Assembly (NCBI GenBank): GCA_903813345.2
Contig: CAIIXF020000009.1
Span: forward strand, 19,121,759-19,185,758
DNA length: 64,000 bases
Origin: Owenia fusiformis
Lineage: Eukaryota; Annelida; Polychaeta; Sabellida; Oweniidae
Direction of reading: 5' to 3'
Shown here: one piece after another, positions 1-12,819 of the stretch
Position numbering within the stretch: the first letter of the stretch is position 1
Layout of the letters: every line of letters begins with the position of its first letter
Position numbers and translations under genes: made by a program
Notes under the pieces: generated by a model
Seen by the model: only the letters and a program-made list of their open reading frames with translations
What the model was told of the DNA's origin: nothing
Databases searched by the model: none

Positions 1-254
1 TTTTTTAAAATAACAAAAGTGATTTCCCTATGGATATTGGATAACTATAAGACCGGATACACTTAATAAACTATCGATGATAGTCTGGATAGTCTCCAAG
101 GCAACTTTAAAAAATCAATTCCAAGAGCGTAGGAACTTGTTAATTGATTGGTCTGGAATAGCTTCAAGATATTTTTCAACTGTTAAGTAAATCAAATGTG
201 TGAAACAATATCTAATTAATTGTTTTTATCGAGAATACTAATGATTATACTTAC

Positions 255-1375
255 GCAATTTGCATGTTAGCCTTCTCAATTGTTTGCCTCATTTTTTCTT
301 GGCATCTTTTAATTACATCGACTTCCTGAAAAGAGAAAAAAAGGTCATCAAAAATCACATAAATTACAATATAAATGGAAAACAAGATATAATATTAAAT
401 CTGAATTCATCACCATGCAACCAATGTTTATATAGCACTTTATGCCTTGTCTTCGATTTATCACTTGAAAAATGGTTATTTGCTAGCTCGGTGTTGCCTG
501 TAACTATGACAACAATAATGCACTGGCATAATGTAAGTGATTTAGCAGGCTAAAACAAAGGTGAAATTTCTCTATTGGTTAATTAGCAGTGGAGGTTTTT
601 ATACAGAGAAGTTTAGATTACAGTCTAGACTCACCCTGATTAATTCCTGTTCTACATTGTCGTGGACTAAATCTATCCCTTGACGCTTTTCTCTGTTGTA
701 TAAACACTCTTTAGCTATGTGAAGTGGGTTTTCTGTTTCAGCTAGTGATTTTTCCATTATTCTCTTGGCTTCATTTAGAGCATTTATTTCTGTGATCATA
801 TTGTCTGTTTCGTTACAAACTTCTGTTTTCCAGAATTGAATGTCCCCGATACGTTCTCCTAATTTTTTGCCAACATCGGCTTGTGCTCTCTTTGTTTTTT
901 CATCAGTTTCTCTACAAAGTCTAGCAGTATCAAATCGTAGCCTCTCAGCTCCACTACGGACACGGTCTGAGGCTTGGTAGTTAGCAGAGTTGGATCGCAT
1001 CCAATCATTAGGAGTGTACCTTGTGTAAAGGGCGTTTCTGGCAGCAGCAAATACTGGGGGGACTTTAATACTGTCTAACTCGGACAATCTGTTAGTGGTT
1101 GAAAGTGGTTCGGGCATACTTTTTGTAACAGCAGAACTGGGGTTGACTTTGGCGGTCTGGTAATAGGTGCTTGGTCTCCAGGGCATAGTTGTCAGTGAGC
1201 GCCTGAGGGGGGAAGGAGCGGGGTATGTATCGTATGGTTTGTATGATGACTGCATTGTGCTGATAGATGGCAGGAATGTTGGGTTTCCGCTACCCCCCAT
1301 GCGGGGTCCTGTCATATAGGAAGCTGTCTGAGTGTGTCCTAGAAATTCCATGGTTAGAGGATGTTGTTAACTGGC
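255..1375 (-). CDS. TEKT3: Tektin-3, first two coding exons (gene continues past the left edge)
   Basis: Tektins are coiled-coil filament proteins inside the doublet microtubules of cilia and flagella. The exon at 635-1375 carries a splice acceptor at 1376-1377 inside the 5' UTR, the start codon at 1351-1349 (CCATGG context), and 239 codons ending AGG before a GTGAGT donor at 634. The next exon, 255-325, opens after an AG at 326-327, continues in phase 0 and ends at a GTAAGT donor. Visible family features are the N-terminal PWRPSTYY motif, RYTPNDWMRSN, the helical segment with LGERIGDIQFWK, and the CLYNREKRQGIDLVHD block. Exon 2 supplies EVDVIKRCQEKMRQTIEKA, matching the next part of tektin-3. 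The rest of the rod and the NRPNVELCRD signature lie outside the window. Assignment to tektin-3 rather than tektin-5 rests on the N-terminal motifs and is likely but not certain. Confidence 0.93.
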
Positions 1376-2440
1376 CTGTAAATATAAATAAATAATAATT
1401 AAATTTATGTATAAAAACTTTGTTTGTGTTTAATTGTAAAATATCAAAATAAATAAAAACATGTATAGATTATAATTAAATTGAACAACAACCTTATTTA
1501 CTTTATAACTTAAGTTTTTTTTGTTAAATCATATTATGTCACATCTTACTAAACAAAAATAGATGATAACAAAATACAATTATTAAATTACAACCTTATT
1601 AACTTTTCTTCTCAAATAAATATTTTAATTTATTGTTTAGTGTTACATGTTATAGATAAAACGTTATAAACGAAAACATCTTGCTTTTAATGAAACTCCC
1701 ATGGCTTTTATTCTTATACCTGATTTTTGTTTTCACTTATTATAAGAACATCTTATTTAGTCTCGAAAAGTGAAAGTTGATATGACTATTAAAATTAACT
1801 ATACTCCATGTAATTATTTGTTTTACATAAGTGATTAATCTCATGTCTTAATTACAAATTACTAATTACCTTAGGTGTGAACAACTCCTGTACTTAAGCT
1901 ATACTGATAATTTTCTACACGTCAAGCAATAAGTTAAACTAGATCTATTGTATGTTTATCATCGCATAGCAACTACTCAAGAACCAGACTTTTGTAGATT
2001 GTGAATAGAAAGGGAGTAGAGAGTATTGTATTTACATAGATCAATATCCAATGTTTACATTAGGCACCTTGAATTTTGGCTTAAAATAAGTCATTGTGAT
2101 AAAGTTTTATGTTAGTTTAAAATGTTATATGATGTGCATGCTATGGTCACTTCTGGAACAGATTATATTCTATTATTTTTTGTGACACTTTTGAGTCACA
2201 TAACTTAATAATGGTCTGATGACGTATATTTGTGGTTCCACTGAACTGCTATTGATCCAATTGTCAATAGTCAGAAAGTACTATCAATACCTGACAAAGG
2301 ACATTGTAAACATTGTAAAATAAACTCAGAAATTTATTTCTATGCAACCACTAAAGTCTAATCATTCATACTTTACATTGATAGTCATTTTCAAATTATT
2401 TCTCTGTTGATAACTTGTCACTTAATATTTTAGTACAGGC
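1376..2440. other. AT-rich non-coding flank upstream of the tektin-3 coding start
   Basis: This stretch should hold the 5' UTR intron of tektin-3, since an acceptor (TATTTACAG on the minus strand) lies directly upstream of its first coding exon, and possibly the promoter. I could not identify the upstream non-coding exon. I see no ORF of note, RNA gene or tandem repeat here. Confidence 0.5.
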
Positions 2441-2445
2441 TCTAT

Positions 2446-2830
2446 GCAGGGGCGTAGCCAGCTTTCAGTCGCAAAAAAAATTAAAAAAGCTCTTTTCCTC
2501 TTCTATATCATAATGTTGTATTTGTAATGCGGGGGTGCACATTGTGATTATTTACCATTCCTAATCATATAAAAGGACAGACAGGGGATGGGGGCAATAT
2601 CGGAACTGCCCCCACAAAAAGGAAAAAAGCAACTTGGTAAAATTTGTTGGAAAACATAAACAAATTTGAGTTTGAAATGCTTAGAATGCACAACAGACTA
2701 GATATACGATGTAAATTTTTAAAAAATCCTGAGTGTGAACTCCTGTACACCCCTTTTAGTGGAGCTTTTTGGGGCTTGCTGATCGCTCGCAGTGATGAAA
2801 ACTCAAAAAATCGCACCCCTATGACTGTGC
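2446..2830. mobile_element. Possible non-autonomous hAT-like element fragment
   Basis: The motif CAGGGGCGTAGCCAGC at 2447 looks like the terminal repeat of many animal hAT-type elements. A weak, diverged inverse (AATCGCACCCCTATG) lies near 2810-2824. No transposase is visible and the target-site duplication is not clear, so the boundaries are tentative. Confidence 0.3.
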
Positions 2831-3507
2831 AACTTATCAAAGCAGCGGATCAGAGCCAAGCGAATACATGTTGTTTCACTTTCATGATTTGTTTATAAAT
2901 CAACTTTTCATTTGAAACTATTTCCGGTGTAAAACGTAAATCATTATTATCCGAAATTTGTTTTGAGGTTGATGTTCAAGCGCTATACAAGAGTTCTTTG
3001 GCATCCTTGATATACTTACTTTCTGTTAAATCATACGCTAAATAGATGTCTAATAGGTTAGCAGTATTATATGATTTTAAAAGACACACTTCCAGACAGA
3101 CTTCCAAAAACTTTTTCTTCCCGAAATGCATTTCGCGGCCGCTCTTCATAAGCGGAGACAATAAAATTCAGGTAAAAATCTTTTTCAAATCTTTTTCGTT
3201 TTTCACTGTTTTTGTTTATTTTGAGTTAAATAAGACTGTACTAAAGTCACTCCCACAACGTATACAATTTATGATTACTGTTATGTCTTCAATGGGAAAT
3301 GATAAGTGACCCCGTCACCATTAGATCCTCAATAAGACTGCTTATAAAATTTCAATTTTGTTTCTATTTTCACTTCATTCAGTTTCAGTATTCTGACACA
3401 AATATTCAGTCTAGAATTGCAATTGCATTCATTTAGATTTGATTAATCCATTTTCTTCATGCCCATCCTAATTGAAGTTCAAGTTGAATGTGTACCTGAT
3501 TTACTCA

Positions 3508-4092
3508 CTTCGAGAGCCATGTTAGATTTTGAAACTTATGGCTCTCAAACGGAGAAGTGAACAGCTGATCAATAGTGACCTTTGAAATTGAATTAAGTCG
3601 ATCCGCGGCTTACTTTTGGTCTCTAACTGTGTCTTACATCAGTATCATCAATCCGTGTAAGTATTGGAGCGCTGGAGTACTTCTTTTTCGATCAAGACTT
3701 GTAAATTGTTCATCGAGTTAAAGTTTTACAGACCTATTCCAATATGGTGGTTTGCTAGGTGCGAGATACGCAACGAACGAAATGAATTTTGAGAATTAGT
3801 TAGGTTCGGACAACCTCCAGAGATTTACGAAAATGTCCGAGCAGAAACCGCCATATTGGAATTTGGCAGTAAAACGATTCACTCGACTAACAATTACAAG
3901 TCTTGATCGAAAAAGAAGTACTCCAGCGCTCCAATACTTACACGGATTGATGATACTGATGTAAGACACAGTTAGAGACCAAAAGTAAGCCGCGGATCGA
4001 CTTACTTCGATTTCAAAGGTCACGATCATTGAGCTGTCCAAATGCTCCGTGGGAAAGCTATTATATCAAAATCCAAATAGCTTTCGCAGGAA
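3508..4092. mobile_element. Foldback element with ~195-bp inverted arms
   Basis: The segment at about 3557-3753 recurs in inverted orientation at about 3845-4038 with few differences (shared landmarks: GATCCGCGGCTTACTTTTGG, AGTATTGGAGCGCTGGAGTA). Weaker inverted similarity extends outwards to short hairpins at each end (AGAGCCAT/ATGGCTCT on the left, GAAAGCTA/TAGCTTTC on the right). The spacer is only ~90 bp. No transposase is present. The structure is that of a non-autonomous foldback or long-TIR MITE. Confidence 0.8.
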
Positions 4093-7000
4093 GTAATACC
4101 TGATGTGTGTCAGATTTGTAAATCTTTAAACTGTATCTAACTTTATCTAACTTCAGGAGTCTTAACTTTGAGAAAGGATAAATTAGAGTAATAATGTGTT
4201 GGTATCCACCAAAACCAGACAGCAGTTACAAGATTATCGGTAAGTAAATATACATGTACTTTTCAATAGTGGTTGCGAGAAGCATTTCAAGAATTAAACT
4301 GTCACTATGGCATTGAACAACTACTGTTGAAGTTAATTTTATTGTATGTGTAAACTATTAAAGGTATCATATGAAATAAATTTGATAACATTTTCAATCA
4401 GTTTGGTCAACATCAAATATTTGAAAACTTCTCAAGTTTTCTCAGGTTTAATAACATAGCTGTTCAGTTAGACCACAGGTTGAATTAAAATACCATTTGG
4501 AATAGATTCCGAATAAAAGTTTATTCAGATTGCTCCTTTTGGAATTTTACAAATATTTTAATGTCATTTTCATTGAATGTTCATTTTAAAATTAATTTGT
4601 ATTGAACAAGTTTTATTTATATTATTCATTGACTGTCTAAAAGTTTTTTTACTGAATTGTCCATGTCAATTGAAGTTTTTTTGAAATTTGATCAATTCAT
4701 CTTAACAATTGTCATTCAGCTTTGATACATATAATATAGACTAACAATGTTCTTTAGTTGTATCTACAATGTTAACACTATTCAAAGTAATAGATTTTTT
4801 GCCTTACCTCCTGAATGTATTTACTCTCCTTTTGATCTATGTGTGATTGTCAATGTTCAGACTCAATCAACTTTATATTCCCAATACACATGTTTGGCTC
4901 CATAGCAACCTACCCACAATCCTTTGCGTTAAACACCAATGAATACATTTCATACAATACTGTTCAATAGCTTCCGACAATGGATTATTGGATTTATAAA
5001 TTTATTAAGCAAGTTACATGGAGCTTAATCTATATTGTGATTTTATTTGATCGGATTTGCTAAGTATGGATTAGTATATTGTAGTACTATAGGTTTTAGA
5101 TTGGCCTATGGCGAGTATTAAATCAAAGTTCTATAAAGGCTCTCTATCCATATTCTTTATGATAAAAAGTTACTCAATGCCAAGTCAACATGATTTTCAT
5201 GACTACAGGGGTGTATAAAATTTGGATTATTGTAAACCCATGAAGTTTATTATTGATGGTCATTTGACAGGTGACTATCTCAGATACTTGTTGATAGCAA
5301 CCATTACTGAATGCTGATAGATAGAATGATAACATTTTCAGGAAGTTCAATGAAACATTTTCTTTTCTGATGTCAAAGCAAAATTAGGATTTCAATCTAT
5401 GAGCTACAATATGTTTCTGACTATGTGTAATGTATTTCTACTGACAGTCTTGAGTCTTTATGTAAAATGGTTAGTTGTTAAAAGAGTACCATTTTCAATA
5501 ATTTGACTTTGTCTCTCGATGAGAGTCTGGTCTACACAAGGGCAATTACATTTCTGAACTTTAAGGTATGAAAGAGTACATTGTAGGACTTATCTCATTT
5601 ATTTTTTCTATGTATCTTAATTTGATTTGTAATTTTTTCAGTTTTTTTTTGAAAACTCATGACAATTATTTATATTTTTTTCAGATAAAACACGGGCCTA
5701 TTGTTAAATGAAATGTTGCGTGATGCACAGTTATAATCCATTGGTCCTGAAAAGAGCTGAATGATAACCCAAATGGAACTGCAGACAGGTACCTTCTTCA
5801 TTCATTAATGTACCTAGTTGACAAAAGAACTCATGGAATCAATTCCTGTCTGTGTATCAGTATGACATGCCATGTAAATAACCAGAATATAAAATACAAT
5901 ATTCTTATGGTGAGGTTTTAAAGTGCAAATAAAAAAGAAAAGTTGATTTATTGAGGAATTAAGGCATTATTAAATTAGTGAGAAATCTCATAATTCCTCC
6001 AAAAGCAAGAAATGAGAGAAATAAAAATAAATTGGGTGTTATCTTGTCATTGGGAAAACTAATACAGGTTCATTAATTACTTATAAAGAGTTTCTATCAA
6101 GTTCTTTAATTATTTATTTGATACACTGGTATCCTGGTTACACATTGTTCAATAAATAATGATGTATAAATTAACTCGAAAAGTGATTCTATTTTTCTAC
6201 ATATTGATATTACAGTAACTGTTTTGTTATGACTTGAGCACCGGAGATTTCATTCGCTTAATTGGTTGATTTAGATTAACATTTGTCACTTTTTAAAATG
6301 TGTTTTCTGATTTAGGCAAGAACTTATTGTTTAAATCAAAATATTTCAATGACAGTTATGGCCCTCCCAATGTTTATTTTCTATTGATTACCTTTCTCAG
6401 TAATTAAATTTAAGATTAAATCTATTTATTTGTTTATTTAATTCATGTAAGCATAAACATTTTATTTTATGTTTTACAGTAGGTACTGGACCAATGTTAC
6501 TTGTTTATTTTAAATTTATTGGTTTATAAATTAAACTAATGTCATTCAAATTATTCTTTAGGCTATAGAATCAAATGGTTGACTGGCCTTTTATACCTTC
6601 AAAACATGATTTATGTCCAGTGATCAACATAGATAAATAAGGTTCTGTTTTATAAGCAAAAAACTGGAAAAGAATGGAATTAGCAAGAATTAAAATAAAC
6701 AGACTTTACAGACTCGATAGCACTTTAAATTATGAAGAATAGCAGAAAGTCATGAGATTCATTTTTAGAGGAAAATTGGAATGGAATAAAAGGGAACAAA
6801 GTGACCTTTTAAGAAATGTTGTCATGCAGTCAGGTCACTTTGAACAACCCTCTCATGAAATATAATAGTCTTCAAAATTCACTGTAACATATTATCAATA
6901 TGATTTTAGATGAAATAAAATAAAGACATTGATTAAGGTTGTACATTTATTTACAGAAGGTATATAATAATATGTTATCTTAACTTTAATAATAGAAACT

Positions 7001-9080
7001 TAATTAATGAATTTTTTGTCTTATTTTGAAAAGATTGGGTCTAGTGTTGTTTTGGCTTTGTTGCTTTATCAATGTTTGATGACATATCTAAGGTAGTTCT
7101 AAATGTTGTGAAATGTATCTTTTATTTTGAGTATTAACTTAAAACATAAAGTGAATACAGTTCTCCATTAAATGTTGATGTATTAAGAAGGTTATCTTTG
7201 ACTCTAAATGAACATACCAAATTTTTATTTTTCATACTCCTAGATTGCCAAGTTTTAGACAAGCGCTTTCAAAATAGACCACCTATATGATAGACCTGTA
7301 TAATTCTGAATCTTTCATTCATTAACTCATATGAAATATTAAAAGGATATATGTTGACGTTTCAAGTACTTGAACTTTGAGATAGTAACCACTTCTAACA
7401 GTGAATCTGTGACTATGCTACACAGTACACACAGCCTATCACCAATGGTGACTGACTTACCAAGTAAATATGTCCAATCTAGTTTTTAATGAATAGTATT
7501 TTTTAATTACCCATGACTATTTTAGTATTCCAAGGCAAGTACAGTAGATTTCAGTGTCCTTAACAGTTCAATATGTAATACAGTACATTAGATTTAACAG
7601 TACTGATCTAGCAACATATATTATTCTCATCATTAGTTGAAATAAATTACTCCTACCTATATTTTTTCTATCTTATCTGTAGCCTTATACTTATATCTAT
7701 AACATTAACCTAAGTGTGTTTGTATATTAAAGATACTTACCTCCAAAAGTGGAAAGAATTCCAAAAATATGAAGCGCAGATTAAGGTTCCTTTCGGTATT
7801 ATGGCTAACTTTCTCCAATAAGCCAGGTTGTCAACACATGGCTTAGCATCATATCGCTCTTAGCAACCTAGTCATGTGACCACAGTGCAAACATTATAGC
7901 GGCTAGAGAAGTTCTTTGTTATTGGTTGAGCTGATTTAAGTGCACAATATATTTGTATTAGATTCCAATGGCGGGTTTAGTAAATTGCATTCAACAACCA
8001 GCCTGCATATTGAAAATATCCAGAAGCTCAATTGTTCTTGAAATCATATAAGAGGCTTCAAGAGCTCTTATATTATGCAAGCACGTTAAGTGTTAATTTG
8101 TTACTTTTTGGATCTGTTTTTTTCATACAGCTCATTTTGGTACTCATTGCTTCTTTCGCACAACAGAGAGTGACATACTCATGGTAATCCACCTTGCAAG
8201 TAGCTAACGCTCTACTTTTTTTCTTATTCATAAACACCAATTTCTTCAAATATATAAAGTAATCCTAAAAACTCACTTCCATTTTGACTTAAATTAGTTG
8301 TGTTAATGAAGTGGCCATATCTGTTTATTTCATTATATTATTTTAATAGAAAGGTGTTAACATCATGACATGTTCGATTCATACTTAATAGTAATAGCTG
8401 CATTAAGCCATACATTCTAAATGTAATCATTTACAGTTTTTTTGTAAATATGAAAGTAATTTATAGCAAAATTTATATGAATGATTATGAAATTAATTCT
8501 GAAATAATCAATTTATTATGAATATTTTATTTGTCACAAACAATCATTGATATTTCATATTTGGACATGGGAATACATGGGGAGCATTGATTTGATTACG
8601 TTAACACCTATACCTTCATTTATTATTTAGTGGTAATATTATATTATAGTATATAAACCATCAACAGCATACTTGATGAACTGTTATGAAATAGCCTAAC
8701 ATTATTCAGTTACTATTCAAAGGTTTGGGATGGGATTTTGAAAAATCAAAACTAGGTTCCCCACCTGGAAAGAATAATAGCTGGTCAAATACAGTCAAAA
8801 TTCTGATTACAGAAAATATGCATTTCAATAGTCCTTCCTGGGAGATAACCATGTCAAAATTCTACCACTTGGGACAATACTCAGTGTCAAATTCCTGATA
8901 ATCCCCATGTGGGGTAGTTTCATGCAAATCTTTGAATGTGCATAATCAGTATATGGCCTAGGCTGGGGTGAATAAATGTAAAAGATATTCACGTTAATTT
9001 TCTTTTATTTTGATATTGAATTTTAATTTGGATTTTCTGTATATGATGTCTCTAATGGCCAACAAACTGTCTTCTCTGAT
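4093..9080. other. Five kilobases of AT-rich non-coding sequence
   Basis: I see no coding exon, RNA gene or strong repeat. A few isolated plus-strand splice-like signals exist: a GTAAGT donor after 4231, an acceptor near 5682 followed by a donor near 5788, and an acceptor near 9086 followed by a donor near 9229. The sequence between them is not coding, so if transcribed it would be a non-coding RNA or UTR exons. Confidence 0.5.
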
Positions 9081-9689
9081 TTATAGCATCAGGTGTTGTT
9101 TTGCCAATCGGGAAGCTGAGCAGTTATTCAAAACTACAAAAGTGAACAGCATACCAACATAACACAACAGCTCATATGCGAAGTCCTACGTCCAATGAAT
9201 GAAAAAGCTTTCTTAACCAAAAGTAAGGGTATGTATCATAATAATTCTTAAAAATCTTCACGAAGATGATGCCGACTTCAAGGTTGAAATAGTCAAATAG
9301 GGTCATCTGAGAAATCATTTTGAGCCAATCTCTCAATAATGCAATTATAAGTTATAACTGTACATTCTTAAATATTAGCTGAAATAGATTTACACATTTT
9401 AGGTTTGCACTTGTTCATGCCAAATATATTAATATAGATTTATAAATGTTCAAACAAATAATACATATAATTCAAAATTGGCAATTTTAGAAATATTTGG
9501 GAATTGAAAACATTGAACATCTTCAAAAAGTTGAAAGGATTGGTATTGATATGGTGAACTGAATTCAACAATGTTTTTCTCCTAAACCAATTATTGAAAA
9601 CATTCTGTAAAAACACATGGTCCTTTATGTAATGTTGACTGATTGGCAACAATTTAATGCAAAAATTATTTATATATATTTTATACAAC

Positions 9690-10770
9690 TACATATCAGC
9701 ACCATGGACCCCTGTACGGTCAGGAATAGCTCAGGGATCTGTAATTGGACCTTTGATCTACCTACTGTATGTCAACGACATGCCAAACGTTGTTAAACAC
9801 AGTAATATAAGCCTGTTCGCTGACGATACTAAACTCCATAGAAAAGTTAACTACATAGATGATCAAACTTTACTACAGAGGGATATTGACAATGTTCAAA
9901 AATGGACTCAAGATTGGCAATTAAAATTCAATACTAAAAAATGTGGCGTACTACATATTGGAAGAAGTAACAGGAATTTCGACTACCTGATGAAAGACAA
10001 CAACTCAGACCAGAAATCTACAATTAGACATAGTAACTGTGAAAGAGATCTTGGAGTTTATATGGATACGAATCTCAAATTCAGTAACCATGTCAAAACC
10101 ATAGCAAACAATGCAAACAAAGTGCTTGGAATGGTAAAAAGATCTTTTACATACTGGGACACTGATACATTTAAATTACTATTCAATGGCTTAGTCAGAC
10201 CCAAACTTGAGTTTGCACAATCAGTGTGGAATCCCTACATGAAGAAGGATATAGAAGCCCTAGAGAAAATACAAAGAAGAGCAACGCGTATAGTTCCAAC
10301 ACTTAAAGCTCTACCCTACCCCCAGAGACTAAAGGCACTAGACCTTACAACACTTGCCTACAGACGACTACGTGGTGATATGATAGAGACGTTCAAATAC
10401 ATCAACTCATACTATGATGTCATCACAACAGCAACATTACCTAATTTCCAAGCAAGAGAAACACACAATAGAAGAGGAAATTCCCAACCACTCCTAAAAG
10501 CCCACTGCAAAACCTCAATGAGACAAAACACTTTCAGCCACAGGGTAACAAACAATTGGAACAGTCTCCCAGAGTACGTAGTGCAGTCAGTCCATGTCAA
10601 CCAGTTCAAGAACCGCCTAGATGCACATTGGTATCACCATCCTTTAAAATTCAATTACGAAATTGCTGGCGTACAAGTAGCCCCCAAGCTACGTTAGTTT
10701 CAAAAAGTATCAGAACTGTCATACAGGCAATGTCTGCCTAGGACGGAAAATTACTTATAAACTTATAAAC
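9690..10770 (+). mobile_element. 5'-truncated non-LTR retrotransposon (CR1/Jockey-like reverse transcriptase)
   Basis: An open frame from 9657 to 10697 (346 codons, the first ~12 probably flanking DNA) encodes the C-terminal half of a LINE reverse transcriptase. Visible are RT motif SGIAQGSVIGPLIYLLYVND, the catalytic box SLFADDTKL, the thumb region (LGVYMDTNLKFSNHVKTIA), LVRPKLEFAQSVWNPY, and the usual tail ending SHRVTNNWNSLPEYVV. The endonuclease and the N-terminal RT motifs are missing, as expected from incomplete reverse transcription. The frame has no stop or shift, so the insertion is fairly young. Downstream, ACTTATAAACTTATAAAC near 10750-10770 looks like the short tandem 3' tail of CR1-group elements. 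It cannot move by itself. Confidence 0.9.
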
Positions 10771-10851
10771 TGCTTTTGTTAACATTTTTTGATTTTTAGT
10801 GCAATTGTTTTTTGTTCCTTTCTACTAATTCTTGAGAATGAAATAAAAGGT

Positions 10852-11128
10852 CTTTCTGAACCTTGTTGGAACAAAATAGCATATACAACATTTTCTTAGA
10901 CCTCTCAATATTACAGTTATACAAAGGGAAATTTTGGTTGATTTAACAAAAAGTATGCAAAAACTTAAAACAAAACCCCCCAAAATAGATAAAAATTAAG
11001 ATAAACATTTTATTTCATTAACAGGATACTTTCTTAAAATAAACCAAACTTTCCTTTGTACAATTACAATATTGAGAGACCTAAACACGTTGTGTTTATA
11101 TCATTTTGTTCCAATGAGGTTCGGATAG
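10852..11128. mobile_element. Foldback MITE directly after the LINE 3' end
   Basis: About 85 bp at 10855-10940 (CTGAACCTTGTTGGAACAAA ... CAAAGGGAAATTTTGG) returns inverted at about 11040-11125 (CCAAACTTTCCTTTG ... TTTTGTTCCAATGAGGTTCG) with scattered substitutions. No coding content. Confidence 0.75.
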
Positions 11129-11129
11129 A

Positions 11130-12290
11130 TGTTTCATTTCATTCCACACATATGATACCAAGAACAAAAAAAGTGTCTGATGTGTTTTCTAAAACAATAT
11201 AGAGAAAAGGATATATATATATATTTCAAATTAAAATGTTACCATCCAAAAGATGACCATAAAATTGACGATGTGTAAAATTTTCAGAATGTTTTGTTGA
11301 CTGGTTTAAGAGGATTGTATGTTAAAAAAGTTCAACATACTGATGCCACTCCTTTGCAAAGTTGATGCAATCTTGTTTTTCATTTTCAGTAAATTCATGG
11401 ATACAATTATATTGCACAATACCTGAGTAAGATCAAATAAATTCTGTCAGTCTTTGGCAAAATTGACACATTTTGACTTACCTCCCTTGATTATACAAAC
11501 TATTTGGGGCTCTTCATGAAAACTGGCGCATGGCAACAGAGGAAAAATTAATTTGTATGAAATAGGTTTGACATATCCAGTTGTACCCTTTGTTTATTTT
11601 CAGTTTGTACCATTCATAGTAATCAAAACTTGTCTATTGTCAGTTAAACCTCTGTGTCATATTTATTTTGTTTATAGTGCTCCATCTAATGTTTTGTCTT
11701 TTTCAGGATTATGCACAAATACAAGAATCATAAAGACATGCAGGGCATAACAAAGAACTCTGGAAAAACACATTTGACTGCCAAGCTTATGATATTTCAC
11801 ATAACAGACAATGGGTCATTTACAATTTTTCATTACAAAAGGTCAGTAAAAAATTAGTTGTGAACTATTTAAATTGTGTACATGTATATAACACATACCG
11901 GTTTATCTATAATGATAATTGCATCACATGTCCCAGTAAGGGCTAGCTATTTTTGTAAAATAGGTGACCCTAAAAAATAAAAAAATATATAAAATGCATC
12001 ATGGCTGCCTTGTTACTGCCTAGGGTTACTTTGTGACATATATCTCTTGAAAGCCTATCATTTATTGTGTCTCGGGTTTGTAACTACATAAAAGCAACCA
12101 AGACAGTTGCCATTAATCCAATTTTTCAAAATTTCTTTTTCTCACAAAGCCTAATGATTCTTTGATCAGCCAGTGAATTGATATGTACAATTATTTTTGT
12201 CTAGTAAAGCATAACTTTAAAGCTTGCACACAGTACTATTGAAATCAAAAACCATTCTCTACCCAAAGACCTAGGGTGACATCTAAACGT
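11130..12290. other. Non-coding AT-rich stretch
   Basis: Holds a short ATATAT run near 11212 and no recognisable gene. An acceptor-like TTTTTCAG at about 11699-11706 has no coding continuation. Confidence 0.5.
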
Positions 12291-12291
12291 T

Positions 12292-12574
12292 GGGAATAAT
12301 ATCTATTTCATACTTTAGAATAATGTTATTATGGGAATAATATCTATTTCATACTTTAGAATAATGTTATTATGGGAATAATATCTATTTCATACTTTAG
12401 AATAATGTTATTATGGGAATAATATCTATTTCATACTTTAGAATAATGTTATTATGGGAATAATATCTATTTCATACTTTAGAATAATGTTATTATGGGA
12501 ATAATATCTATTTCATACTTTAGAATAATGTTATTATGGGAATAATATCTATTTCATACTTTAGAATAATGTTA
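12292..12574. repeat. 41-bp tandem repeat, about seven near-identical copies
   Basis: Unit starts fall at 12292, 12333, 12374, 12415, 12456, 12497 and 12538 (last copy 37 bp). The unit begins GGGAATAATATCTATTTCAT and ends ATAATGTTATTAT. I see no difference between copies, which points to very recent expansion or homogenisation. Confidence 0.97.
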
Positions 12575-12819
12575 GTTATAGCCTTTGCAAATGTAATGAG
12601 CTGGAAGCCAGCTTATGACAATACTGCAAAAATATGCTTTAAGGATAAAGTACAAATTATTTTAAAGTATTTCCTTTTGCTATAACCATGGGTATTCAAC
12701 TAGACCCGCGCTATAACCTATATCAGAATAAATGTTAACATTCTAATACATGTAATTTATTTACGAGTCAAGCAATGTTCTGGATTCTGGAAAGAAGCTA
12801 CACTGTATCACTGGTCACT

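Noticed and set aside
260-553. 97-codon plus-strand frame
   Set aside because: It overlaps tektin-3 exon 2 on the opposite strand and its intron, with no protein-like features.
859-1050. 63-codon minus-strand frame
   Set aside because: Shadow of the tektin-3 exon in another frame.
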